Positions 18,697 to 27,441 of a stretch of DNA of 64,000 nt are shown here, one piece after another (position 1 is the first letter of the stretch; the number at the start of each line of letters is the position of its first letter). Source of the DNA: Candidatus Aminicenantota bacterium (GTDB taxonomy: Bacteria > Acidobacteriota > Aminicenantia > UBA2199); the NCBI GenBank assembly GCA_026393835.1, contig JAPKZK010000121.1, positions 1-64,000 on the forward strand, given 5' to 3'. The notes under the pieces were generated by a model. That model was given only the letters and a program-made list of their open reading frames with translations, had not been told where the DNA came from and ran no database searches. The position numbers were made by a program, and so were the translations under genes.

Positions 18697-18709
<13 letters not shown>
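17045..18709 (+). CDS. PP-loop ATP enzyme resembling MurL-type glutamate epimerase or QueC
   Basis: A 554-aa protein. An N-terminal region of about 175 residues precedes a PP-loop domain with ILSSGGKDSLVSYGLL, the SGGxDS motif that binds ATP in adenylating enzymes. Later SCHAAHKEDHRIHPCGQCEK shows a Cys/His cluster (C-x13-C-x2-C-x2-C) that recalls the zinc site of QueC. The overall layout also recalls MurL, an ATP-dependent epimerase that activates the terminal glutamate of a muramyl peptide. I recall MurL sequences from memory and cannot align them here. AAGGAG precedes the ATG. Its place between DgcN- and DgcA-like genes favours glutamate chemistry. Confidence 0.6.
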
Positions 18710-18765
<56 letters not shown>

Positions 18766-18792
18766 AACGGGAATGATGGATCGAGGGCGCGG

Positions 18793-19860
18793 ATGAAAAT
18801 CACACACGCCGAGGCGTGGGAAGTGAAGATGCGGCTCCGGGAGCCGTATACCATCGCATATGACACTATTTCGTCCGCGGAAAATGTTTTTCTTCGGATT
18901 GAAACCGACAAGGGGATCATCGGTTACGGCTGCGCCGCCCCGGACCTGGAGGTTACCGGCGAAACCTCGGAAACGGTTCTCCAGTCCTGCCGGGATACGA
19001 TTATCCCCGCTTTAAAAAACGCCAACCCCCTGCGAATGGCTTTTCTGCTGGAGCGAATAAGGAAAGCCAGAAAAGTTCCACCCGGGCCGTCGGCCCTGGC
19101 CATGGTGGATATGGCCCTTTACGATATCCTGGGTAAAACCGCGGATTTGCCGGTATATAAAATCCTGGGCGGGTTCCGCACCAGGATGAAAACCAGTGTG
19201 ACCGTGGGCATCATGCCGGTGAAAGAGACCGTGCAGCGGGCGAAAGAATTTACCCGGCAGGGTTTTAAATGCCTGAAAATAAAAGGCGGCTGCGATGTGG
19301 ACGCGGATATCGAACGGATCATGAAAGTGCGGGAGGCGGTGGGCGATCATATCGAAATACGTTTCGACGCCAACCAGGGGTACGATGAGGAAGATTCCGT
19401 GAAATTTGTCGAGGCCACCCGCCAGGCAAAATTGGAGTTGATCGAGCAGCCCACGCCCAGGGGAAAACTCGGTTTATTGGGCCGGGTGACCCATCATGTT
19501 CACATCCCGGTGATGGCGGATGAGAGTTTAATGAATTTGCGGGATGCGTTTAAGTTGGCGCGGCGGGGGTTGGTGGACATGGTGAATATCAAATTAATGA
19601 AATGTGGGGGAATATCCGAGGCGATACATATCAATGCCGTGGCCCGGTCGGCCAACGTCGAAGCCATGGTGGGTTGCATGGATGAAGCGGCGTTGGGCAT
19701 TGCCGCCGGCTTGCATTTTGCCCTGGCGCGGCCCAATATCGTGTACGCCGACCTGGATGGACACCTGGATTTAATCGATGACCCCTCAGCCGGAACCGTC
19801 GCCCTCAAAAACGGCATCCTATATCCCAGTTCGAAACCCGGCCTGGGATTCAAACAGTAA
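18793..19860 (+). CDS. dgcA: Dipeptide epimerase, DgcA/L-Ala-D/L-Glu epimerase-like
   Basis: A 355-aa enolase-superfamily protein. The usual catalytic set is visible: CLKIKGG (KxK acid/base), RFDANQGY (metal Asp), LIEQPTP (metal Glu), MADESL (metal Asp) and NIKLMKCGG (second lysine). This layout is that of the muconate-lactonising / dipeptide epimerase subgroup. Members act on L-Ala-Glu or N-acetyl-D-glutamate. It is the last gene of the operon, separated from the previous one by the heptamer repeat. The exact substrate (dipeptide or N-acyl glutamate) cannot be fixed from sequence. Confidence 0.88.
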   Translation: MKITHAEAWEVKMRLREPYTIAYDTISSAENVFLRIETDKGIIGYGCAAPDLEVTGETSETVLQSCRDTIIPALKNANPLRMAFLLERIRKARKVPPGPSALAMVDMALYDILGKTADLPVYKILGGFRTRMKTSVTVGIMPVKETVQRAKEFTRQGFKCLKIKGGCDVDADIERIMKVREAVGDHIEIRFDANQGYDEEDSVKFVEATRQAKLELIEQPTPRGKLGLLGRVTHHVHIPVMADESLMNLRDAFKLARRGLVDMVNIKLMKCGGISEAIHINAVARSANVEAMVGCMDEAALGIAAGLHFALARPNIVYADLDGHLDLIDDPSAGTVALKNGILYPSSKPGLGFKQ

Positions 19861-19874
19861 AGGCGAACTCAGGC

Positions 19875-19904
19875 TTTACATTTATCCCCAAAATGTGGTA
19901 ATAT
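19875..19904 (+). promoter_or_regulatory. Possible promoter before rnd
   Basis: TTTACA, an 18-base spacer and TAATAT, with a second candidate -10 (TATAAT, 19902-19907) only seven bases before the ATG. There is no Shine-Dalgarno, so the message may be leaderless or nearly so. Confidence 0.35.
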
Positions 19905-19914
19905 AATAAACCAA

Positions 19915-21192
19915 ATGAAAAAATATGAAAAGGATTTCCCGTTTACACTGGTAACAACCGAAGGTGAATTGAATCGGTTCTACACCGAAAACACCCACGC
20001 CAATTGGTTGGCGTTCGACACCGAGTTTATCCCGGAAAAGTACTATAAATATAAATTGTGCGTCATTTCCGCCACAACGCCCCGGGGCAACTATATCATC
20101 GACACCCTGAAGTTGAAACGCATTACGCCATTTATAAAACTCATCGAGGACCCGGCAGTCATCAAAATTACCCACGCCGGGGAAAACGATTTCCAGCTCC
20201 TGGTGAACGACCACAACGCCAAACCCCGCAATGTTTTCGACACCCAGTTGTCCAATGGATTTTTACAGTACGATTACCCGTTGGGTTTGCAGCCATTGCT
20301 CCAGAAGGCGCTGAGAATTAAGTTAGATAAAGGCGCCCTGCGCTCGGACTGGGAAAAACGCCCCCTGAGCCCCGAACAATGCCAATATGCTGTGCAAGAC
20401 GTGGTCTATCTCCACCCCCTGATGACGGCCCTGAAACGGCGGCTGAAAAGGAGCGGGAAACTGGAGTGGGCCATGGAAGAAAACCAACGCCTGGAAAACC
20501 CGGATTTCTACCGCAACAATCCCCTGGATTTCTTGAATAACGCCCAGGTGAACCAATTCTCCCGGAAACAAAAAGTTTTCTTAATGCGCATGCATATGTG
20601 GCGGCACCTGGAAGCGGAAAAAGAAAACCGGCCCCTGACCCAGGTGATGAAAACCGGGGTGCTCAACACCATCGTCCAAAAAATCGACGCCGGCGAATCC
20701 GCCCTATTAAAAGACCGCACCCTCCCGGTCCGCTTCATCCGCGAAAACCTGGATACCTTTCGACGCCTCTATGAAGATAAAATTTCCAACCATGAAAAAG
20801 AACTGCTGGACCAGGCCCCGGAAGCTTCCAATACCACCTCCCGCGCCGGCATGCTGATCGATATGCTGCACCAGTTGATCAAATACAAAGGACTGAAGCG
20901 GGGGGTTTCACCCAAATTGGTTATCACCGGGAAAGAATTGCAGTTGATGCGGACGGATCGGCAATATATGCCCACCGCCTTAAAAGAAGGCTGGCGAAAG
21001 AAATTATTGGGAAAAGAACTGTTAAGACTGCTGGAAAATAGAGAGGATTTCTATATCACCATTAAAAAAAATAAATTTACCCTGCGCATGAAATCAAGGG
21101 GGGTTATCTTCTGGCAAAACTTAGTCGCTAAAATAAAGGGACGGCAAGAAGACCGGGAAGAAGAGGACAACGTCGAGACAGCCGAAGAATGA
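19915..21192 (+). CDS. rnd: Ribonuclease D
   Basis: A 425-aa DEDDy 3'-5' exoribonuclease. Visible catalytic motifs are AFDTEF (Exo I), THAGENDFQLL (Exo II) and YAVQDVVYL (Exo III with Tyr and Asp). HRDC-like helical regions follow (VFLMRMHMWRHLEAE, LNTIVQKI). The role is trimming of structured RNA 3' ends in the cytoplasm. The last four bases overlap the amidase gene start (ATGA). The tail after residue 400 is highly charged (RQEDREEEDNVE). Confidence 0.9.
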   Translation: MKKYEKDFPFTLVTTEGELNRFYTENTHANWLAFDTEFIPEKYYKYKLCVISATTPRGNYIIDTLKLKRITPFIKLIEDPAVIKITHAGENDFQLLVNDHNAKPRNVFDTQLSNGFLQYDYPLGLQPLLQKALRIKLDKGALRSDWEKRPLSPEQCQYAVQDVVYLHPLMTALKRRLKRSGKLEWAMEENQRLENPDFYRNNPLDFLNNAQVNQFSRKQKVFLMRMHMWRHLEAEKENRPLTQVMKTGVLNTIVQKIDAGESALLKDRTLPVRFIRENLDTFRRLYEDKISNHEKELLDQAPEASNTTSRAGMLIDMLHQLIKYKGLKRGVSPKLVITGKELQLMRTDRQYMPTALKEGWRKKLLGKELLRLLENREDFYITIKKNKFTLRMKSRGVIFWQNLVAKIKGRQEDREEEDNVETAEE

Positions 21193-22361
21193 AAAAGATA
21201 GGTTGGCTATCGTTTTTATTAACCATATATTCGCTGCTGATAGGCAGCGGCAAAAACATCGTTCAACTGAACAATATCCGTTACTTTTCGGGCGCGGATT
21301 ACACCCGCGTGGTGCTGGACTTATCCGCGCCGCTGCAAGTCAAGGAAAAAGTGCTGCCGGGTGAAGAAATCGACCGTCTTTATTTCGACCTGGAACCATG
21401 CGATTTCGCACGGGAATTCCCGGGGGAGAAAAAAAAAGAAATACCCATTAAGACCGGCTACCTACAGCAGATTCGCCTGGCCAGGAATAAAAACAACAGC
21501 GTCCGGGTGGTCTTCGATTTCAATAAGATCGGTAAATACACATTGTTTTACCTGTCCTCGCCGTTCCGGGTTGTTTTCGATATATTCCGGGAAGAGGGCA
21601 AAGCGGCGCCCGGGCCGGACAGCGCCGGCGCCCTTCAGCCGGTGGACAGCAGCTATTCCATCGTTCGCCAGTTAGGGTTAGGGGTTCGCACCATCGTCAT
21701 CGACCCGGGCCACGGCGGCAAGGACCCGGGCGCGGAAAACAAATCGCTGCACCTTTCCGAAAAAGAAATTACCCTGGATATTGCCGGGAAATTAAAAGAC
21801 CTGTTTCAAAAGACGCCGGAATTGACCGTCATACTGACCCGTGAACAAGACCAGACCATGACCCTGGAAGAAAGAACCGCCATTGCCAACTCCAATAAAG
21901 CGGATTTATTCATATCCATCCACGTAAATTCGGCGCCGCGGAAATCGGCCCAGGGCATTGAAACCTATTATTTGAATATTACCGGCGACCCCTGGGCCAT
22001 GGAAGTGGCGGCCCTGGAAAACAAAGTGAACGGGAAATCCATCGGCGAAATGTCGGATATCGTCGAACAAATTGTGAAACATGCGCAGATTTCCGAATCA
22101 AAAATATTTACCCAGTATATCCAGGCAAACCTGGTAAACCGGCTGCAGCGAAAATATAAAAATATCCAGGACCTGGGGGTAAAACAAGCGCCTTTTTTTG
22201 TCCTGGCCGGCGCCGGGATGCCGGCCTCCCTGGCGGAAGTCTCTTTCCTGAGCAATACCGAGGAAGCAAAATGCTTGCGCTTGCCGGCTTACCGCGGGGC
22301 GATTGCGGAGGGCTTGTATTCCGGTATCCTGGAGTATATTAAAACCCTGGGGGAAAAATGA
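21189..22361 (+). CDS. N-acetylmuramoyl-L-alanine amidase with AMIN domain
   Basis: A 390-aa exported cell-wall hydrolase. An N-terminal signal segment (residues 4-20) is followed by a beta-rich AMIN domain (about 25-135, peptidoglycan targeting) and an Amidase_3 catalytic domain (about 170-388). Zinc ligands are visible in VIDPGHGGKDPG (His), LSEKEITLDI (Glu) and ISIHVNSA (His); the distal catalytic Glu is probably in ASLAEVSFLSN. It cleaves the MurNAc-L-Ala bond, probably during septum splitting. Its start overlaps rnd by four bases. It is followed by HtrA and the DapF homologue, an envelope-themed group. Confidence 0.92.
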   Translation: MKKIGWLSFLLTIYSLLIGSGKNIVQLNNIRYFSGADYTRVVLDLSAPLQVKEKVLPGEEIDRLYFDLEPCDFAREFPGEKKKEIPIKTGYLQQIRLARNKNNSVRVVFDFNKIGKYTLFYLSSPFRVVFDIFREEGKAAPGPDSAGALQPVDSSYSIVRQLGLGVRTIVIDPGHGGKDPGAENKSLHLSEKEITLDIAGKLKDLFQKTPELTVILTREQDQTMTLEERTAIANSNKADLFISIHVNSAPRKSAQGIETYYLNITGDPWAMEVAALENKVNGKSIGEMSDIVEQIVKHAQISESKIFTQYIQANLVNRLQRKYKNIQDLGVKQAPFFVLAGAGMPASLAEVSFLSNTEEAKCLRLPAYRGAIAEGLYSGILEYIKTLGEK

Positions 22362-22505
22362 AACTTTTTGAAAGAAGGAGGCGTCTTAGCGTTTCCAGTT
22401 ATTAATCAAAAATTAATAATTAACAATTCACAATTGACAATTAATAATTATGAATTTAAAATGCTAAGAAAAGAAAAAGTTGAAAGTAAATAAAGGAGGT
22501 ATAAA
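22362..22505. other. AT-rich spacer with TTAATAATT-type direct and inverted repeats
   Basis: Repeated AATTAATAATTA and CAATT motifs form a weak palindromic tract between the amidase and htrA genes. No gene was seen. Confidence 0.4.
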
Positions 22506-23936
22506 ATGAAAAAAATCGGGTTAATCGCCGGGGTCAGTTTCCTGGCCGGCGCGATATTTTTTGCACTATCCTTCGGGTTTCTGCAAAAATCCACTGGACA
22601 AAAACCAATACTGGACACGCCGGTGGTGCAGGCCGAGGCGGCGCCGGTAACGGGGCTGGAGACCATAAATTTCGCCCCGGTGGTCAAAAAAGTCAAACCC
22701 GCGGTGGTTAAGGTCACGTCCGAATCCATGCGCGAGAACCGTTTCGGCGATGGTTTTTTCGACCAATTCTTCAATATTCCCCAGAGGAAAGAACGGGTGC
22801 CCGGCATCGGGTCCGGTTTTCTCATTTCCAGCGACGGTTACATTATCACCAATAATCACGTGGTGGCCAACGCTATTAAGGTAAGTATCACCACCCTCGA
22901 TGATAAAGAATACAAAGCCAAAATAATCGGTACAGACCCCAAGACCGACCTGGCATTGTTGAAAATAAAAGCGGATAATTTGCCCTATATCGAGCTGGGA
23001 GATTCCAATAAAATAGAAGTAGGGGAATGGGTGCTGGCCATCGGTAACCCATTGGGCCAGGACCTGACCGTCACGGCCGGCATCATTTCCGCCAAGGGAC
23101 GGCAGTTGGGATTGGCGGACTACGAAGATTTCTTACAGACCGATGCCGCCATCAACATGGGAAATTCCGGCGGACCGCTGATCAACATGGATGGAAAAGT
23201 AGTGGGCATTAACTCCGCTATCCTGGCGCCGGCCGGCGGCAACGTGGGCATCGGTTTTGCCATTCCTTCCAGCCTGGCCCGCAAAGTAATCGATGACCTG
23301 AAAAATAAAGGCCGGGTGGTGCGCGGGTACCTGGGCATCAGTATCAATGCCATCAGCCAGAAAGAAGCCGAAGACCTCGATTTCCCCACCGGCGGCGTCC
23401 TGGTGTCGAAAATAGAAAAAGGTTCCGCGTCGGAAAAGGCCGGGCTGCAAAAATGGGACATGATTGTCGGCGTCAATGGCGAGCCGGTGAAGAAAGCCGA
23501 TGAATTATCCACCCGCATCGCGGAATTGAACCCGGGGGATAAAGTCGTCCTGGACATTTACCGGAAAACCGCCAAAATGACCATCACGGTGATTGCCGGG
23601 GAAGCCCCGGAATCCGAGGTATTTAAAACCCGCGGCGAGGAAGATAAAACAGTGGACCTGGGAATGATCCTGATCGATAACAGCCCGTCGGTGGCCCGCG
23701 AATACGGCCTGAAAACCTCCCAGGGCATCGTGGTCAAACAGGTGGAACGGGGCAGCCTGGCCCAACAGAACGGCATCCGGCCCCAGGATGTCATCCTGGA
23801 AGTCAACCGCCGCGAATTGAGAAATGTCGCCGATTTCAGGAATATCATTGCCGGTAAGAAACCCGGGTCCATGTTAATGCTGTACGTCAATAGGGACGGC
23901 GATGAAGGTTTCGTGAGATTCGTACTGCCCGAATGA
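22506..23936 (+). CDS. htrA: HtrA/DegP-type periplasmic serine protease
   Basis: A 476-aa S1C protease. An N-terminal membrane anchor or signal (residues 5-24) precedes a trypsin-like domain with the triad in ITNNHVV (His), PKTDLALLKI (Asp) and NMGNSGGPLI (Ser). Two PDZ domains follow (about residues 275-365 and 385-470; GYLGISI and LGMILID starts). Its role is degradation or refolding of misfolded envelope proteins. AAGGAG precedes the ATG. The stop overlaps the next start (ATGA), so translation is coupled. Confidence 0.95.
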   Translation: MKKIGLIAGVSFLAGAIFFALSFGFLQKSTGQKPILDTPVVQAEAAPVTGLETINFAPVVKKVKPAVVKVTSESMRENRFGDGFFDQFFNIPQRKERVPGIGSGFLISSDGYIITNNHVVANAIKVSITTLDDKEYKAKIIGTDPKTDLALLKIKADNLPYIELGDSNKIEVGEWVLAIGNPLGQDLTVTAGIISAKGRQLGLADYEDFLQTDAAINMGNSGGPLINMDGKVVGINSAILAPAGGNVGIGFAIPSSLARKVIDDLKNKGRVVRGYLGISINAISQKEAEDLDFPTGGVLVSKIEKGSASEKAGLQKWDMIVGVNGEPVKKADELSTRIAELNPGDKVVLDIYRKTAKMTITVIAGEAPESEVFKTRGEEDKTVDLGMILIDNSPSVAREYGLKTSQGIVVKQVERGSLAQQNGIRPQDVILEVNRRELRNVADFRNIIAGKKPGSMLMLYVNRDGDEGFVRFVLPE

Positions 23937-24796
23937 TTTTTTATAAAACAGTTTCCGCCGGTAATGATTTCCTTCACATCGACGTGGAGGACCTGGCGGA
24001 ATTTGTGCAAACCAACAGCGGCCGGGCGCTCGGTGTGACGGATATTTCTAAAACGTCCAGGGGGCGCCTGGCCCAATGTTTGTGCCAACGCCAGACCGGC
24101 GCCGGCGCGGATGGGGTCACCTTTTACTCCGTAGGTGAACAAGAAGTGCAATTTGAAATCTTCAACCGCGACGGCAGCGAGGCCGAATTATCCGGCAACG
24201 GCATGGCCGGGCTCTCTGCGGTGATGTTCCACCTGGGCAAGTTCAAAGACCGGTTGGTTTTAAATACCCGCACCGGGCGTAAGACCCACGACTTGTTGGC
24301 GCGGGACGGCGCCAATTTCAAACTGAAAATCGAGATCGGCGTCCCGGATTTTCATAATACCGTTTTTTTCCCTTTCCTGGAGCCGGGTAAATCCGTCTAT
24401 ACCCACGGGAATATACATTTTCACCCCGTTTCCGTGGGCAACCCCCATGCCGTCGTACTGCTGGAAAAAGAACTGCCGGATGATTGCCTGGAGCGGATGG
24501 GGAAAGAGTTGGAAGGCGCGGGAATTTTCCCCAACAGGACCAACGTGGAACTGGTCTTTTTCCGTGGACATGAAGACTGCCGCGTCTTTTATTATGAAAG
24601 GGGGGTAGGCCGGACAGTGTCCTCTTCCACCGGCAGTGCGGCGGTTTTTGCCGTCCTGCGAAAACTCGGATACATCATGGCCGGTGAGGATTTAACCATC
24701 GCCACCCCGGCCGGGAAAATAAAAATTTACGGAAATGACAGCATCGGTATTGATAATTACTCAAAAATAGTGTATATAGGTTTATACATGGGTTGA
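23933..24796 (+). CDS. dapF: Diaminopimelate epimerase homologue lacking both catalytic cysteines
   Basis: A 287-aa DapF-fold protein. Family motifs are clear: SAGNDF at the start, FNRDGSEAELSGNGMAGL in the first half, SVGNPHAV, and YYERGVGRTVSSSTGSAA in the second half. In active DapF the first motif reads CGNG and the second ACGTGAC, and these two cysteines are the proton-transfer pair. Here both are serine (codons TCC and TCC), while the surrounding residues are kept. The enzyme may use serine, have a new substrate, or be a binding protein. It overlaps htrA by four bases. No other dapF was seen in the window. Confidence 0.85.
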   Translation: MIFYKTVSAGNDFLHIDVEDLAEFVQTNSGRALGVTDISKTSRGRLAQCLCQRQTGAGADGVTFYSVGEQEVQFEIFNRDGSEAELSGNGMAGLSAVMFHLGKFKDRLVLNTRTGRKTHDLLARDGANFKLKIEIGVPDFHNTVFFPFLEPGKSVYTHGNIHFHPVSVGNPHAVVLLEKELPDDCLERMGKELEGAGIFPNRTNVELVFFRGHEDCRVFYYERGVGRTVSSSTGSAAVFAVLRKLGYIMAGEDLTIATPAGKIKIYGNDSIGIDNYSKIVYIGLYMG

Positions 24797-24807
24797 TCAA
24801 AATTAAA

Positions 24808-25446
24808 ATGAAAAAGAAAATTTCACTATACATTTTCCTGGTTCTTTTTTTATCACAATCGGCAATGATGGCCGACAGGCTTACCACCATAAACCGGGCG
24901 GAATATGAAGGTAAGATGGAGGCCTACAAGTTCGGAACCATCTATTTTAATGTCTATAAATTCGGGAAGATGTACCGGACCGAGCGATTCCCCGCGGACC
25001 AGGTCTGGAAGATCGAGTTTAATGAACCCCGGGAAAAGGGCCTGGAGTCCTCTTTTGAAATGGAAGCCATATATAAGAAATTAAGGCGCGGCAAGAGGGT
25101 TCATAAAATCACGATAAATGCCGCGACCCGGTGGGTCGATACGGGGATTAATATACGGATCGGCCAGGAAATCCTTTTTTCCGCCGAAGGTTCCATATAT
25201 ATCGATAAGCAAACCCAGGTCTTCCAGGACGGCCAGATGCCCCTTAACATAAACGCCGGGAAGCCGCTCCCCAACCAGCCCACGGGGGCCATCATCGCCA
25301 GGGTGGGAACGCGGGCCGAACCTTTCTATGTCGGGGCCGATAAAGCGCCGTTTCAAATGGCTCAAAAGGGAAACCTGTTCCTGGGCATTAATGATTTCGA
25401 CTTCATCGATAATTCAGGCTCGTTTGATGTAACTATCTATTATTAA
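24808..25446 (+). CDS. Secreted LecA (PA-IL)-like lectin-fold protein
   Basis: About 212 aa. A signal peptide (KKKISLYIFLVLFLSQS) is followed by a basic linker and a C-terminal jelly-roll domain (about residues 95-212) resembling the galactose-binding lectin LecA. Recognisable pieces are GQEILFSAEGSI, AIIARVG, PFYVGADKAPF and LFLGINDFDFIDNSGSFDV. The FIDNSGSF segment corresponds to the calcium/sugar loop. It probably binds sugars or stabilises an extracellular complex. TTG at 24793 is an in-frame alternative start. It directly follows the DapF homologue and is likely in the same operon. Confidence 0.72.
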   Translation: MKKKISLYIFLVLFLSQSAMMADRLTTINRAEYEGKMEAYKFGTIYFNVYKFGKMYRTERFPADQVWKIEFNEPREKGLESSFEMEAIYKKLRRGKRVHKITINAATRWVDTGINIRIGQEILFSAEGSIYIDKQTQVFQDGQMPLNINAGKPLPNQPTGAIIARVGTRAEPFYVGADKAPFQMAQKGNLFLGINDFDFIDNSGSFDVTIYY

Positions 25447-25686
25447 TTAAAGAAAATAAGCACGAAATCCGAAGCACGAAATTCGAAACAAATCCAAAAT
25501 TGCGAAACGTAAAGGTTCAAAATTCAAAACAAAAACAAGCCCACGAATTACTCGAATTTTCACGAATGTTTTTTTCATCATTCATCATTCACCATTCACC
25601 ATTCACCAATTAGAGTTTTGGACATTTGTATTTTGGACATTTGAATTTGTTTCGGATTTCGAATTTCGAATTTCGGATTTTTTTTA
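25447..25686. repeat. Convergent spacer with inverted repeat and heptamers
   Basis: CACGAAATTCGAAACAAAT near 25480 is echoed as ATTTGTTTCGGATTTCG near 25646, giving a large imperfect inverted repeat. ATTCATC/ATTCACC heptamers lie between at 25571-25610. Similar text occurs at 51455-51500. It may act as a bidirectional terminator. Confidence 0.5.
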
Positions 25687-26127
25687 TTAATTGATGGTTA
25701 TCCAGGGTTTCAGGAGGGATTCCAGTTGTTGAAGGTTCATGGCGCCGGACATACGTTTCGCTTCTTTGCCTTCATCGAACAGGATGAGAGTGGGAATGGA
25801 GAAAATCTGGAATCTTGAAGACGTCAGGGGGTTGTGGTCGGTATCCAGTTTGGCCACCACAATGGAACCCTGGGATTTGGCAAAGGAATCGAGAACCGGG
25901 CTCATCAGGCGGCAGGGGGCGCACCATTGGGCCCAGAAATCCACCAGCACGGGTTTATGGGAATTGCGGATAAAATTATCGAAATCAGCGTCGGAAAGGT
26001 GAATAGGGCTGACGTTTTGTTGGATGATGATGGGGGTTTTACATTTCCCGCACACCGGGGGCTTTTTACTATCTTCTTTGATCCTGTTTTTGGCGCCACA
26101 GGCAGTGCATCTAACGATAATACTCAT
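25687..26127 (-). CDS. trxC: Thioredoxin 2 (zinc-ribbon thioredoxin)
   Basis: A 146-aa redox protein. An N-terminal zinc ribbon (CTACGAKN...CGKC) precedes a thioredoxin fold with active site WCAPC rather than the usual WCGPC. The cis-Pro loop FSIPTLILF is present. It reduces protein disulfides in the cytoplasm. It is downstream of the HU-like gene on the same strand but separated by a terminator hairpin, so it probably has its own promoter. Confidence 0.92.
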   Translation of the reverse strand: MSIIVRCTACGAKNRIKEDSKKPPVCGKCKTPIIIQQNVSPIHLSDADFDNFIRNSHKPVLVDFWAQWCAPCRLMSPVLDSFAKSQGSIVVAKLDTDHNPLTSSRFQIFSIPTLILFDEGKEAKRMSGAMNLQQLESLLKPWITIN

Positions 26128-26245
26128 GTGTCACACTCCTCTAACTCATTTCGATTTACAATTGTAGCATGTTATGTTTGATATTGCAATGCATGAAATA
26201 TGAATGAAAGGGCGCGCGCAACAGGCGAAACACACGAGAAAAAGG

Positions 26246-26297
26246 AGGAGGGGCAGACTGACGTGCGTGCATGCGAGCGTGCATGTCTGCCCCTCCT
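26246..26297 (-). terminator. Hairpin terminator of the GGGGCAGAC family
   Basis: Arms AGGAGGGGCAGAC (26246-26258) and GTCTGCCCCTCCT (26285-26297) are perfectly complementary. On the minus strand the stem is followed by CTTTTTCTC, so it can end the HU-like transcript. The same core occurs at 29397, 38591 and 51581. Confidence 0.7.
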
Positions 26298-26322
26298 GTT
26301 TTGAAACGATTATACCTAAATT

Positions 26323-26718
26323 TTATACCACCGGGTCGTCAGGGTATTTTTCATTCCATTTAGTGATGATATCCTGGGTGGTTTTTCCGATCATTTCGCG
26401 GTTCTCGATGAAGCCTTCAAAGGTTTTGGGTGCATTGAGTTCAGCGATAAATGATGGGTCGATGCGAATAGAGAGGGAGATTTGCCCTTTCAGGTTGATT
26501 TTAGGTTTAAAGGTAGCCAGGCCCTCGATTTTGACGCCTCGTCCGGCCTGAGTGGTCAGGATGATGACTTCCTTGAACTGGTTGACTACCTGGAGGATAT
26601 CACCTTTATTCAACCCGGTCCTACCGGCGATGGTCTTTACCAATTCAGACATCGTCGATGTTTTTACATTTTTAATCTTGGGTGCAAACTCTGCGATTGC
26701 ACGAATTATACTCGCCAT
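26323..26718 (-). CDS. HU-like DNA-binding protein
   Basis: A 131-aa protein. Residues about 25-100 fit the HU/IHF fold: a helical start (STMSELVKTIAGRTGLNKGD, ILQVVNQFKEVI) then GRGVKIEGLATFKPKINLKG, equivalent to the HU beta-strands. The C-terminus is extended. Such proteins bend or package DNA. AAGGAG precedes the ATG. The promoter side faces the 22-bp repeat array in the same divergent intergenic region, so the array may be a binding region. That link is speculative. Confidence 0.75.
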   Translation of the reverse strand: MASIIRAIAEFAPKIKNVKTSTMSELVKTIAGRTGLNKGDILQVVNQFKEVIILTTQAGRGVKIEGLATFKPKINLKGQISLSIRIDPSFIAELNAPKTFEGFIENREMIGKTTQDIITKWNEKYPDDPVV

Positions 26719-27441
26719 TTTTTTTTGCTCCTTTATCGTTAAATTTGAGCGTCTTCTTTTTTTCCTTTTTCTTTCTTTTTTTACAGCTCGCCGCGGTGAT
26801 CACGACCACATCGTTTCTTGCCAGACGATCTTCCCGGGCCGGGATCAAAAGTAAAGCGGGATTATGGCATTCTCAGGATCGATTGTCAAGCGTTTTTCGT
26901 AAAAAAAAATTTTTTTTTCTTCAACAAATATTAATTTTATCAACAAGGATTTCCCGGTTATCTTACAGGAATGAGATAGTTTCCAGGCTGAAACCTGTCG
27001 GGTTTCAGACTGAAAGTTCTCGGATTTCAGACTGAAAGTTGTTGAGTTTCAGGCTGAAACATGTCGGGTTTCAGGCTGAAAGTTGTTGGGTTTCAGCCTG
27101 AAAGTTGTGAGATTTCAGGCTGAAAGTTGACCGATTTCAGACTGGATATTATGAGTTTCCTTACTGGATATTGACTATATCCTTACTCAATAATTAGATT
27201 TCCATATTGAATAAAATTTTATTCTCGCGGGATAATTGATTATTGAGGGAGGTTTTTTCTTTTTTTCCGCTCTTCCGCTCTTCCGCTCTTCCTCGCTTCC
27301 TGCTTTTCAGTGAGGCTTTATAGGGACAGGCAAAGTTTTTCTCCCAGTAATCCCATTACCCGGGTTGCATTAATGCATGAATTCATTTAAAATAGTTCCG
27401 TAAGTATGTAAGCGGATTTGTTTTCTTTGAAGGAGCGACGC
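26719..27441. other. Divergent intergenic region holding the second array
   Basis: This region lies between the leftward HU-like gene and the rightward ATPase gene. It contains the 22-bp array (26950-27213), then TTCCGCTC repeats (27266-27292) and a GGGACAGGCAAAG tag near 27322. No gene was seen. Confidence 0.65.
26950..27213. repeat. Array of about 12 degenerate 22-bp direct repeats
   Basis: Units start at 26972, 26994, 27016, 27038, 27060, 27082, 27104 and 27126, with frayed units before and after. The conserved core is TTTCAGGCTGAAA, itself nearly palindromic, followed by GTTGT-type sequence. Flanking units at 27148-27213 keep the spacing but lose the core. A 22-base period is not a multiple of three, which argues against coding. 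Confidence 0.85.
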
